Source: Haemaphysalis longicornis (Eukaryota > Arthropoda > Arachnida > Ixodida > Ixodidae). From it: 64,000 nt of DNA. Of this stretch, positions 33,715-45,419 are shown one piece after another. The position numbers and the translations under genes are program-made. Each line of letters begins with the position of its first letter. The stretch's first letter is position 1. The DNA lies in NCBI GenBank assembly GCA_013339765.2, contig CM023456.1, positions 88,672,797-88,736,796 of the forward strand, written 5' to 3'. The notes below the pieces were generated by a model, which did no database searches, had not been told where the DNA came from, and was given only the letters and a program-made list of their open reading frames with translations.

Positions 33715-35690
33715 AAATGCTTGAGGGGGCCCGCTGAATTAAGAAATTATACTTTCCTGCATTTCTACGAAACGGCTGCGCCCCAAAATCAAGCTTGCGG
33801 AAGCTTGACCAGGAGATTTACGTATTCGCTGAACTTTTAAAACAAAACAAAATTGTCAAAGAAAAACTCTCTAGCTTTTTCTCTTGTACAAAAATAAAAA
33901 GAGGCCAAGCAGGGTAAGTCACGGAGAAAATAGCAGCGAAAACAAGAAACAGCAGGCGCTGCATATAAATAAAAATAAAAATTACACAGATGGGTGGAGC
34001 TAAGTAGCGGTTGAATAAAGTAACCATTGGTTCTCAAGGGGATAGGGTATACTTTGTATTGCGTATTTAGCTGCAGTTTAAAAAAAACTCCCATTTGCGG
34101 AGTTTTCAATAGTGTAACATGTTCATCATTTTAGGATCACCGTTGGTTTGCGTGAACTGCAAGATGCACGTTCTTCCAGAGATTCGCACAATATCATAAA
34201 CCAGTGTACATAGTATTATAGAATATTTATAGGGAACATTATAGAATATAGCAGGAATATTCTGTTTCGCGGCCCCCTTCGGCCGCTAATAAATCATTAC
34301 GCTATGACGAAGTCTACAAGCCTTTGTTGCGCGGTTATGAGATATATATGACTTATGCACGGGAACTGTAATTAATTATCAAAGGACGATGCCATGCCTT
34401 GTCTATGAAGAAGGGTCGAAAAGGTGAACAAAATTTCTCCCCAATTACCTACAACCTGCTTAGTAGGAGGGTTAAAAAGGTGTAGTCGGGGTAAAAAGAC
34501 ATTTAATAAATGGTCAATACCTGGGTTAACTAAGGTTTTCTAGAAATCTTATCCTTCTTAGCCACACTCGCCAGAAATCACAGCACATGGATCGCGAATT
34601 GTACTCGCAAAGTTTGCGTCAGGGTAAAAAATCAACAAAAAGTCCCATTTATGTAAGAAAAAAAAAACTGATCTCACTACACAATAGTGTAATAAGAATG
34701 TTTTCGCCATGCGCAGAATTGTAGCACGATTTCATAAAAAATGTTTATTTAAAGCTGATCGATAGGCTGGCTAACCGCCAGCCAGCCTGGCGGCCAGCTT
34801 ATTAGGAAATGATTGGAGCTCAAAGAAATTAAGGGGTGGAGGAATCCACCAAAGTAATAATTATTTCCAACTCTACTTCCCATGTGCTAGCGTATACAGC
34901 CAGACAGGAGGAACTTCTTGGAAATTCCATGGTTTTATTTCAAAGAGGAGAGCATTCCCCGAAAATCTGGCACAGCAGGAATGAAGCGGGTTGAACTGGT
35001 CATCGCATCCTCAAGGTTAAGAAATCAAGGCTTTGCACCATCGATCAGCATTTAGAAGTTTTAAATTTTCAGCACGTTTTGCAAACGTCCCAATCAGATA
35101 ACTCGAGTACATTAATCAGGGTTTATTCTAAATAGTTACTGCGGTGGCTATCGAAAAGCGAAGAATGCCACGGTGGCTTTTATTGGTAGTAATACGAGCT
35201 GGAGAGAGGCCCTAGCGTTGCTCACCGTATGGCTGCTGCCCTGATCTATAAAGTGGATTGCAATTAATAGTCTCTGATATAATGAGCAGCTTCAGTGGTG
35301 TGACCGACGGGTGCAGTCCCGGTACCTGACAACCTCAGCTGTGTAATAAACGGAAAGTTGAGGGCACCAATTTTAAAAACGGTCTAACCAGAACGCCGAA
35401 GGTGTGCACCCCGGCGATGGTAATAACACACGGTTATAAGGCGATAAGTGCACGCATAGAAATATTCGGAGAGGGCATTCGTCGACCCAACACTACAAGT
35501 ACCAGTTACGGCAAATTAGCCAAATGCCACATGCGGGTAATAAAGAACGTGGCCTTGCTAGTTCCCGCTAAACCAGCAGTACAGACAAGGAAGTCGCACA
35601 AAGCTTTTTGGTAGATCAGCAGTATCGCCAGTGGCATGCAGTGCGAGACAGAACGTACCGCCTGTGTCTTACTTCTTGGACAGATAATCC
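33715..35690. other. Unassigned spacer
   Basis: No supported gene. A nested pair of short inverted repeats lies at 34764-34793: AGGCTGGC with GCCAGCCT, and CCGCCA with TGGCGG. Confidence 0.45.
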
Positions 35691-35696
35691 AGCCTT

Positions 35697-35945
35697 TTGT
35701 CAGCTTGTTAGGTTCGACAAGTTGCGTATCATAAAACCGGCCGTGGTAGCTGCGGCAGTGTCTTTCTGACGCTGGGGCTCTGGAAGAGGACGCTCAGTAC
35801 AACCAGGGCTACTCTTGAAAACGAGTGGAAGTCTGCGCCAACCTGACACACTGCTTAGGGTCTGGAACATTATCCCGCTGTCTTCGGGACGTCGGTCGGG
35901 AAACACGTCGAAAACCTTTTGGCCAGGTACAAATTCCTAACACTA
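35697..35945 (-). CDS. Coding-like open frame, unidentified
   Basis: The minus frame from about 35945 to a TGA at 35697-35699 reads EFVPGQKVFDVFPDRRPEDS, then IMFQTLSSVSGWRRLPLVFK and later PLPEPQRQKDTAAATTAG. Third codon positions are rich in C and G compared with the A/T-rich surroundings, which suggests real or formerly real coding DNA. There is an in-frame TAG immediately upstream at the TTAG of TGTTAGGAA, so it would have to be an exon entered by splicing, or a truncated relic. No family is recognised. Confidence 0.25.
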
Positions 35946-35949
35946 AAAA

Positions 35950-36970
35950 TATATCGTTAAGGGTATAAATGTTAAACCCGCATAATTTAATTCTCCGGTA
36001 TCGCTAACCTCGTGCCATAACTACAAAAACGGCATGGAAATGTAATGCAGATTTATGGTTGTATCTCTTGCGAAAATTTTGGCCGCGGGAACTTCCCCAG
36101 TGCTTTTGAGAAGTTGTGAATATCTGAAATATGCAGATGATTGTGATGAGTGAAGGCGAGAAAATCAAGAACGCCCTGTGGCCCACACAACCCATCCTCT
36201 CCAGCATACCTAAGGGTCATTCGTTTTTGGGTAAAACCAGACTTACCCGATTTTTAAACCGCAAACACGTTTCGGGAGAATCTGGTCGAACCAGATGTCT
36301 CCCCGAATAGACCGATTTCAAAGTACCGATCTGCAGAATCATGCGCTGACGGCCTGCCATTCTTAACCTAATACGTCACCGTGGCGGTGCGAGTTCCATC
36401 TGATCAAAGCAACCGGAGGCTCCCTCTTCTGCTTACGACATCATTGCTACACCATTGCTGGCGGTAGCAATATTTCGAAACCCGGTTAAATTATCCTTAA
36501 GGTATTAAGTCAGACCACTTCTAATTGATGTTTGAGCACGATGTTTTCTTCGATAGTGAGCCCCGACGTTTCTGGAGGTGCATTTACAGGGCGGAAGGGC
36601 GTCAGAGAGCAGCGGATATAGTTTACTGCAAGGCAAGAACACAAGCGCTGTATTTAGAACTACAAAAAACATAGCACATCTGGGGCGCTATACCAGAAGG
36701 CCCGAGGTCTGCCTACGCCCGACTTTCTAGCTACTTGGGTTATGAAAGTAGAAATAGTGGAGCATTCGATACACCCCGAACGAAACCGCCGGAAACGTGC
36801 GCAGCGCCGCTGACGTAATTCAGGGCGCTGTATTGCGGCCAGCTTACGTTGATAAAGTACAGGCTTGTGCTATCTTCCGCATGCACCACCATCTGAAATC
36901 TATCTGCAATACTCATCCCCTACCATAAACTAGATAACCCCACTGCTAATTCCAAATCCCCAGCTTGGCT
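35950..36970. other. Unassigned spacer
   Basis: No supported gene or repeat. Confidence 0.45.
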
Positions 36971-36977
36971 GTTGGCC

Positions 36978-37169
36978 ATGCCTGGCACGAGGCGGTCCGT
37001 TTTTCTCGGTGTTCTGTTTTTCCACGGAATTATGTTTGCTACTTGGTTTCAGGGTAGTGCCAGTGCAGCTCTGCGCAAGTACCAAGAATTCAAATGGGTG
37101 CACTGTAGCGAACGGAACGGGCGCTGCTGCCGACCATCAAATACGGCTTTTGCTTACGGCTTGCTTTAG
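36978..37169 (+). CDS. Candidate small secreted peptide
   Basis: An ATG at 36978 opens a 63-codon frame. It starts MPGTRRSVFLGVLFFHGIMF, a positively charged head and hydrophobic core like a signal peptide. A small-residue stretch GSASA about 30 residues in could be a cleavage site. The predicted mature part is about 33 residues and contains WVHCSERNGRCCRPSNTAF, a Cys-rich C-x7-CC arrangement. Many codons end in C or G. Tick saliva contains many short Cys-bearing secreted peptides, but I do not recognise this one, and it could be a first exon or chance. No promoter is identified. Confidence 0.3.
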   Translation: MPGTRRSVFLGVLFFHGIMFATWFQGSASAALRKYQEFKWVHCSERNGRCCRPSNTAFAYGLL

Positions 37170-37179
37170 TATGCATAGC

Positions 37180-39775
37180 GGGCGCTTATCAGAAATCGTC
37201 TCAATTCAGCGTATCAAGAGCGTTTTTGAGCATTGACGAGTGCGTTTTAGACGTTGAAGTTGTGTCATTTGTCATCGACTGTGTTTTGACGGTTTATGAA
37301 GAAGGATCCCGTGGAAAATCGTGTCGTCTTGGCCGCTCCTAACGGCTAGTACAATAGTCAACTCCAGATCGCACCGGAAAACCCCGTGACTGTGGTACCA
37401 TTGGCTGAAGGTGATCTGGGAACCTCATTTTGGCTTTGTGCTAAGTTCTTGTCGTTCTTAGCTGGCATAAAATGACGACTTCGTGGCTATGACACCACGC
37501 TCACACAAAATAAACGCCGTGGCTGGATGGGGCTTGGGTTGTTACGCAGCGCGCACGAATTCGCTGGGTGTGTTTGACTGATATTACAACTCGGAGGAAA
37601 CTAGGGCATGGTTTTGAATGGCCAAGTTGAACTCAGGACGTCCGTGGTGTCCGTTGCTGCGGAGTGGTTTATTCTTACGGTCACCGTCGCACGCATATTT
37701 CTACCCCGACAGGTCTTTTAAACGAAGGAGGAATTTCGAGCTCGTTTTTAGCTCTCGAAAAGTCCTGTGCATTGGTTGTGCAGTCGTCTGGCGACAGACC
37801 CCCGTTTGCGACGACTTAGAGGCTGCGTTCTCTCCATGACCATCGAGGAACAAGTGTAAAGTGCGTTACGGTTTTACGCGACGGGCAGGTTTCAGTGGAG
37901 ACGTGTTTTCCGTGACCTCGCCTTTGTTTAGGGTGGTTTGGCGGACATGGCTTCCGCAGGTCCCCAACGCGCGTCTATACGTACTTCAGCTGAAGCGTTT
38001 GCTTCAGTTATCGCCTGCTCGCAAAACAGTTTCGAACGAAGCGTTGAATGACTGTACGTTTTTTTATCATCAGCGCGGCAGACAGACTCGCTGGAGGGGT
38101 TGCGTGATGCGCATTTCTTGCGAAAAGGTTACTGCCAGGACAGCTTATACGTATCAAAAATACTGTCAAGGAGACAGCCGACGCACCGATAGCCGGATGA
38201 GGTGATTTATTCGCAGCGGTGAAGCCGATAGGAACGCAGGTCCGAGCGTTGAGATAACCCAGCTCGTTTCTCGCGCATGCACCTTATGGGGTTAATCTTC
38301 TTCCCCTGGCACGTATTGAGCGCATACCCCGCGCATGGATTGGGCATAATCCTACCTTCCTGTTCCACACGGTTAATGCTGCTACGACGCATACCCCGAT
38401 AGCTTGATGGCCTTTTGAATCTGTTCATTATCCTCGCTACAATACAATAAACGGCACGTGCCTATTGTCAGAGGTGATCTTTACACATATCAACGGGTTT
38501 TGTTTGGCGTTACCGTTATATGGCAGCAAGCAGAGCATTGCAAGCGAGTGAATTGGAGAGTTAAGAATTAAAGTAACCGCGTGACGCCAGATGGAGGGGT
38601 AAGCGGGAGTGAACAGGGCGCGAAAGAGAAGAGGGTTATGATGGGATTCAACTCTATGGGAAAACGAAAACGACTGTGGAGAGCTTCTTCGAACAAAAGT
38701 GGTGAAAAGCAAAACAAAATTAAGCAAACAAATCTCAATAGTTGTTGTCGTTGTTGCTATTCCTTGCTTCGTACACATGGCCACATGGGGGATTGGTCCG
38801 CAATTGGGAGCATTGAGGAACTAACGTTCCCGGTTCGCAAAATTCATAACACTGTGAATTTGAAAAGTAACAGTTGTAAGAATAGTTCGTGCAGATTGAA
38901 GCCTGAACGGTCTGTCAGGGGAGTAGGAGAGGCGCACACCACCCTCTCAGAACCCTTCTAGGCAGGCTATGGCGTGTTCGAGTCAGCTTGCATACTAAGG
39001 AGAACAAATGAAATAGAACAAACTGACGCAAACACTTAATAGCAGAAAAGAAGCCGTTTAAATTATTCCGTGTTAAAAGACAAAGAAACGAAAGCGAGGA
39101 AAAAGGCGCAAGTATATTGTATTGGAAAAAAAGTTGCTAATACGTATCGCCAGGCTTTCGACTTAAAAGCACGTAGGCAGACTCAACCACGCCGAGAAAC
39201 TTTTTGTGTAGAAAAGCGGAGGGCTTCGATAAAGTAATAGGGGAAGCAACTGTTTTGAATGTGTGTTTTAACTGCAACTGTTTTCAACAACTGTCTTACC
39301 CTGCCCTGAAATATTATCATGAGCTTATTATTACACCATAGCTCCGCCTTGCCCGAGTTTCGTTCAAAGTCGGGGCTTCTAGAATAACACCCGTGGTAGA
39401 GTTAACGTGGGTGAACCTATATACCGTTCTTGGCTTCTACTCTTTACTAGTAGAGCACACATGCGCTTTTCACCCACCGAGAAAGCCCCAGTCGGATCTC
39501 TGCTCGTTCGCTTGATCATAAGCCACTCTTATTGTTTATCATTTTTCATAAATGGCCCTTATTTATACTCAATCTTACCACTATCGGGTTACGTGGGTGT
39601 TTACGAGAAGCGTATTGCCCCTTTGTCAGAGCAGCGTCGAAATGTCACATAGAAGTAGAGACGAGTAAAGGAGAAATGGTAAGGAAGATAAAATGCCAAT
39701 TCCATTATAGTTTGGCACTTTCCTTGCCTATTTTTAGTCTCGGTTCACAACGCATTCTCATCTTCTCTATTTTCT
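37180..39775. other. Unassigned DNA with a G/C-richer patch
   Basis: The patch at about 37600-38430 has frames on both strands, including 37618-37839 plus and 38207-38428 minus. None has a convincing domain. It may be a decayed repeat. The rest shows nothing. Confidence 0.35.
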
Positions 39776-39782
39776 TCCTCAG

Positions 39783-40029
39783 ACCTAACCACCACAGTGT
39801 TCCGAACCACAGGCGATTGGAGACAACACCATTGATTCTATCCGTGTCCCAGTCCGAACTGCCAGAGACAGTGATGGATGTTGGCGCTGGCGCACTGTCG
39901 GTAAATCAATTGCCTGTTGCAAGAATCCCGGCCTCAATGGACTTCGAGCCGGACCCAGTACTGAAGATTTGGTCGTCTGCCTGGGTTCTGTTTCGCTCTT
40001 GGGATGCAAAGCTCGATATCTTTAAATAA
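39783..40029 (+). CDS. Possible exon behind a strong splice acceptor
   Basis: The pyrimidine-rich CTCTATTTTCTTCCTCAG ends at 39782, a good 3' splice site. Two frames stay open beyond it for about 80 codons. One (ending TAA at 40027-40029) includes SELPETVMDVGAGALSVNQL and WSSAWVLFRSWDAK. The other includes IRVPVRTARDSDGCWRWRT and CCKNPGLNGLRAGPS and stops a few bases earlier. I cannot decide the frame, and neither matches a family I know. A minus-strand frame also crosses the region. Treat as a weak candidate only. Confidence 0.25.
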
Positions 40030-40239
40030 GAGAATAAGAAGGCCCCGTCGACCATCAATCTCCACGAAAGCCACGCCCACCGCCCTTGACTTTCCTGTCA
40101 GTCAATTGTGTCCGGGATGTTTTGTGGAATTGCTAAGTATGGCATGGTGCATAGAAACGCTTGTGTGGTTGATCTCACTGATAGAAATGATGATTATGTT
40201 GACGGCCGTGCGCAGCGACTCTTAACGTCTTTGTGTTCT

Positions 40240-42700
40240 CTATTGCTAGGATTTTATTTTTCGAGTAATTTTGGTTGAAATTTCTGAAAAGCCTATTTTT
40301 GCTTGCAAAGTTGTAGACACCAGCATTTGCGCCGCCTTTAGGTAAAAATAAACCAATGTGGTCTTTTACAGCTTTGCCATAAAAAATAACAAGCAAACAG
40401 AGGTGTTCTCAAAATTCTTAGTCACCAGTTTTCCCACAATTTGCCTCACTTTGATTTTTCTTTAGTTTATTTCATAACCTTCATCCACAAGAAATCGGAG
40501 ACCCAGACATGGCAATGCACCAGTGTTAATTTGGTTCCTACCAACCGACCGATTGCACGGCCGACCGACAAACTTCGTGTTGTGTTATCGTGAGTGTATT
40601 GCTGTATACAAAACGTCTTTGATGCACCACGTGCGCTCGTAAGCCCCAAGGCACCAACCACCAAGATCACTACATCTTGCACTGATGTAGTGTTTGATAA
40701 ACCTCTTAGTACAGTTGTTGAATAATACTGTTTAGCGGCCATGGCCGCGCCTGAAGCTGCCTCCTAGAGTCAACGTCACTTTGAAGATATGTTTGCTATG
40801 AGACATGCACCAATATATTGTAAGTGTGTACTATCGGCAGTAGTCAGAATAATATTATGCCTATTACGAAACGTGGATGTGCAATGAACTTCACGGAAAG
40901 GTAGAACCAGCTATATTTACATAAACTTGAGTTCCTTGCTACTAATGCACATGCGTCCGAAGAATGTCGTCTTTCTTTTACCTTTTTTTTCTGTGGACCA
41001 ACAGCCGCCTCACGTCGGTCCTCTTCAGCTTGGCTTTTCTTATTGCCGGGCGAAACAAGAAATGCAACATGAATACTACTTAGGCCACAATTTATATCAG
41101 TCTGGCAGCAACTAAACCGCAAATACAGACTTTCATACCCTGGGCATCGCTCAGTAGGCATCAGGGGCTGTAGCCCCTGTTTAAAACAGCCCCGCCAAGA
41201 CGACATCTATTAAACCGCAGACATTGACGTCGACGATCAAGAATTGTAAGGCCAGTAGTTACCGATCTGTTTGAAGATGTGTATTGGCATCAGTTTTTTT
41301 GAACTGTCACTCCCCCACTCATCGATACGCGCTTACAAACCTGTGGGCCTTTTTGCCCTGTTTTCGCCCGGGGTATTTAGACGTTCTACGTTTTAGGATA
41401 CGTCTCGTAATTTTGAACCAATTCACCGCGGCTTCGCTTTGCTTTAATTTTCACCTATGCGCGGGATCCTCAAATATCTTATCTTGGGAGTCGTGAGGCA
41501 GGCACGGTTGACGTGTGTTGTTACGCACGCTGCAGCCGTTCCAGTGCTGCCATACTTAGTTGCACATACTGGGGAAAGTGCCTTGGGGAATACCACACTC
41601 TTTTGTATGATTTTTTCTACATCAGTTTATTCTGCGCTAGTTTTGCGTCTTTACTACCCCGAGCATTAATCTCCCCCACGACATTGCATGCCTACGTGGG
41701 TCATGCCAAGGCGTAAGTACTTTAGTGGGCAAAGAATGTTGAGCAACCAGTGTAAACGTCGACGAGCAGTGAGCTCGCCCACACATCATGCAAAGGTTTG
41801 TTCAACGTCTCTTTACAATAGGAAATGGTTTTAGATGGTGCAACTACATGAAAACATTAGTAAGTATGTACCATTTTCCCCATAAGCTGTCCGAGTAGCT
41901 TCGCTGCCCCCTCTTGGATGCTATCATGCGTCCAAGCACGCCGAACACCGGCTGTGTGTCTCCATTCCTTAAAAAGCAGCAACTTCACAAATGTCGCTTT
42001 ATCGCCACTGTTGAACGCTCGCAACAATCAGTTCGCACATTTCTTGTTGGCACTCACTGTCGCTCCTTTACCACCATGGTCCATTGTGGCGCTTCTAGCG
42101 TGGGAAACTGGAAAATTGTCAGAGCCATGCAATGGCCGGCGTTGTTTTCTTTCATTCTCTTTTAAAACCTTACCTTCATTTCTGCCCTAAAGTTTTGCAC
42201 ACTAGTTGGTTGCAGGGGAGTGTAAAGCTTCGTAGAATATTAAAGGCGCCTTGGGTGGTCACTCTGCACGTGAAACACAGAAAGTAGATGCGCGACAGGC
42301 GTGTGCAATATGCACCAAGAAGGCTCCGCGAAATACACACACGCACCATTCTTCGCGCTTTGTCTGTTATTCTCCTAACCTTTTGGAAGTCTGCGTGCAT
42401 TAGCATATCTAACTGGAGAAAAGAGAAAGGGACAAAGTAACAAGAAACATACTATCGGAAAGAGTTAGCGGAGAAAGAGGGTTTAGAAACGAATGGTAAC
42501 ACATTAGACGATTCCTGTGTGCGCAAAGGGCAAAAATTTCTAAATACATGCAGTGTTCAGTTCCAAGAAGTTAAAACCTATTTCCCTGAGTTACTGTATT
42601 TGCTAGATATTAGTTAGCGGGATGTCTTTAGAAGTCGAATGTCTTTTCTCGAAACTAAAATTAACCCATGGCACTCTGAATGACATCGCCTTCCAAGCAA
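40240..42700. other. Unassigned spacer
   Basis: No supported gene. A perfect small hairpin, CAGGGGCT-GT-AGCCCCTG, lies at 41162-41179. Confidence 0.45.
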
Positions 42701-43880
42701 AATACAGGATGGTTGTGTCAGCAAAATGAAAGCTTCGGGAAAAGGATGCATGGCGACCGTGGGCGAGCTACAGTGGGACCAAATTAACGCTGGCGTTGTC
42801 GCTATGAAGAGGACTCTCACCGGTTTTGTGCAGGCGTATAATTTACAACGACGCTTTTTCTACTTCTTCGCCAGGAAGTGTTGCATACAATTCCTAATGA
42901 AGCAGTTGAGACAGCCACAATGCAGGACCGTATATACAGGGATGCCAGTATGATTCCTCCTAGATTCAAGTCGGTTTGAAAGGACAGTGATACAAAAAGG
43001 GAAGGCCAACTGTTTCAAGCTAAAGTGTCGTAAAGGAAGGCAGCTATTAAGCTCCTCAGGAACTGTACAAACTTACCGTGTCTGGCCGAATGGTCAGGCT
43101 TCATAAAACCCCGCATCTCGTAAAATGCTGAGAAATTTACGGCAGTAGTCGAGGAGCAAGAAGTGGGTGGTCCTTGGAGCCGATACAAGTTTCTTCGAAG
43201 CAGGTCAATGAGTTTCCCTGTTTTATGGAAAACTTTTCTGCAGACTGCGACACCGGGATGAGCCCGAGTCGTCACTTGATGTATACCGGAAATGAAACTG
43301 GCTCTTCTATAACTGGTAAAACAACCTCTCCGAGCCTACTCCCTCCGGGATGACCGCAAATAAATGCCCTGATTATGCGCCCACATAACTTATTTTTGTG
43401 GCAATAACTGCGCCTAATACTGTTCCGCCAGTTGCTCCTATGAGGTTTTATTTCAAGGTCTTAAAATACCTTTTCAGCAGTCTGTTGTACCAGCACTCCT
43501 GGTTTTTAAGAAATCCCTCATTTCAGCAGGGCGCAAAGATGTAATATTGCAAGGTGGTATATCACCCCAAGCGAGACTTGAAAAGCACGTTTGGCAAAAA
43601 CCGAAGTGAATTTTCCATTATAAACATACGTCACTGAGCCCTGAGTTGACAAAGGCCATAACATGTGCAGAACTCTTAAGGCATTGAGAGTTACCCAGAC
43701 CGTGTCTTGCTAGATTGTGTCTCATGCGGCTTGACATTCCTTTTTATCAGATACAATGCCTGTTTTGTGTTTTGGACTTAACTGCTTGTGTACCAAGACT
43801 TTGCGCTGGAATTCACGGTACTGCGATTTACGCGCAGACAGAAATATCGGCCTCCACCCGGTGGGCAGCAAATCACAAAA
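42700..43880. other. Unassigned spacer with weak exon-like segments
   Basis: A plus frame at 42726-42953 (contains ELQWDQINAGVVAMKRTLTG) is followed by a CTTCTTCGCCAG acceptor-like site. Behind it a different frame reads EVLHTIPNEAVETATMQDRI up to a TGA near 42979. Neither segment matches a known family, and start, donor and phase cannot be reconciled, so no gene is called. Confidence 0.3.
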
Positions 43881-43885
43881 TATTT

Positions 43886-43910
43886 CTTTTTGTTTGTTTG
43901 TTTGTTTGCC
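43886..43910. repeat. (GTTT)n tail of the LINE
   Basis: The TTTGTTTG array is the 3' tail of the minus-strand LINE, which serves to orient it. Confidence 0.7.
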
Positions 43911-45350
43911 TTTATTTTTATCTTGGACGAAGTACAGGCGCTGTCAGCGAGCAATAAAAGCTGTCAGAAACTGAGAGCTTGACTCAGCAGCAAGCCCCCA
44001 AACAATGAAGAGCATTACAGCAACATCAAATAGAACTTGTATCTTGAAAAGCAGGAGAAAGAAGAAAAAAAACAGAACAGTTTAACTTTCTCTACATGGA
44101 TTACACAGAAGCCGTAATAAGTACTATACATACGTTAGAACAAAGTATAGTACCTTCAAAGACATTCCTATACTGTTCACAAGCAAGGGAAGGTTAGATT
44201 AGAAAGAAATACAATTCTCGCAGGAGAGCCACTACAAATCAGCCACTAGAGCCCAGAAACGTTCGGTCGGTTTTTATTGTCAAGTTCCTTGACAAGTTCC
44301 TATTTATTGACATTCTGTCTTACGATATCCAGCAAACCAATAACGCTTTAAATATTTTAAAAATATTATCATAATTATCGGAAGTTTGATTCGGGAGTTA
44401 ATTATCTCAGGATTGAGTCATTTAGGAGTCCCGCAATTAGGCTTTGCAGTGTTTGTAGTCCGAATATTGCTCTGTACTTTTGGACATGAAAGGTTTCAAC
44501 ATTCCTTGTTCTATTTATTTGGGGGTTTCGTCAATGGTTTGCTAATTTTGAGAAAGACGGTGAAGTTGTTAGCCTAGCCTTCTTTACTAAAGAAAATAGT
44601 CAAAAATTTTTGGAACTGCAATTATATTATAATAAGGGGACAAATCTTGTGTATGTGAAAGCAGAGAAATGTTTTCAAGAACTTGAATGAACTGTTTTTG
44701 TTTTCTTTGAACACTATGTAAATTTGTTTTTGTAGTTGATGCCCAAACCAGGTGTGGCAATAACGAATTCTGGATAACGACAAGGCGTTACATACTAGCA
44801 ATATAATGTTCTGCTGTAATTTATGATGGGTGACCTAAATTCGACCAACTATATATGGGCTATAACTTCGCGATCGGAGAATTTACATGATTATTCCACG
44901 AAAGGCTTTCGTGAGGAATTACCTTACACTAATAATGCTGCACTCTATCACCACGGCGTTTGACCGGAAAGATATTGAGTTGTTCATTAGTGCGTTTTAT
45001 TTTTATCCCGGAAAAGTACAGTTTTATTCTGAGCAATATTCATGCGCAAAGAATTTTTGGTGTTTACGCATCTAGTTTGAGTAAAATAAGGTTTGCATCA
45101 TCACTTAAATCATCGGCTACGCGTCTCGTAATGAAGGCAGTAGTGTCATCAGCGTAGTTGACAAATTTAGAACACGATGCGGTGTACAGTGGGTAATTCA
45201 TAAACATATTAAATAAAAATGGCCTATAATGCTGCCCTGAGGCACGCCGGCTATTACTGGTGATGGATCAGAGCAAAAATTGTCCACAGTAACTACTTGG
45301 CTGCGGTGTAGCAGATAGAATAACTGCGGCAATCCTAACGACTTATTTCA
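43888..45350 (-). pseudogene. Non-LTR retrotransposon RT 3' half, broken
   Basis: Read on the minus strand from about 45350: LHRSQVVTVDNFCSD, then AGVPQGSIIG (RT motif 4). A one-base frameshift follows, then NMFMNYPLYTASCSKFVNYA and the catalytic YADDT motif at about 45145-45160. After that come ITRRVADDLSDDANLILLKL, NSLRMNIAQNKTVLF and decayed thumb sequence. The 3' end at 43888-43910 is an (AAAC)n tail (GTTT on the plus strand) after AATAAAGG. The order VPQGS - YADD - LRxNxxKT fits CR1/jockey-like elements. Stops after LKLDA and in the thumb, plus the frameshift, make it non-functional. N-terminal endonuclease and ORF1 are absent here. Confidence 0.8.
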
Positions 45351-45419
45351 GGAGGCAGTTGCGGGTCATGGTAACGACGCAAAAAGCGGAGAAGAGAAAG
45401 GATGTGTAAAAAACAATGG

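Noticed and set aside
33517..33840. 107-codon frame
   Set aside because: It spans the 100-N assembly gap and is an artefact.
39532..39782. First half of the 165-codon plus frame
   Set aside because: It precedes a strong splice acceptor and is A/T-rich and hydrophobic, so it is more likely intron; only the part after 39782 is kept as a weak candidate.
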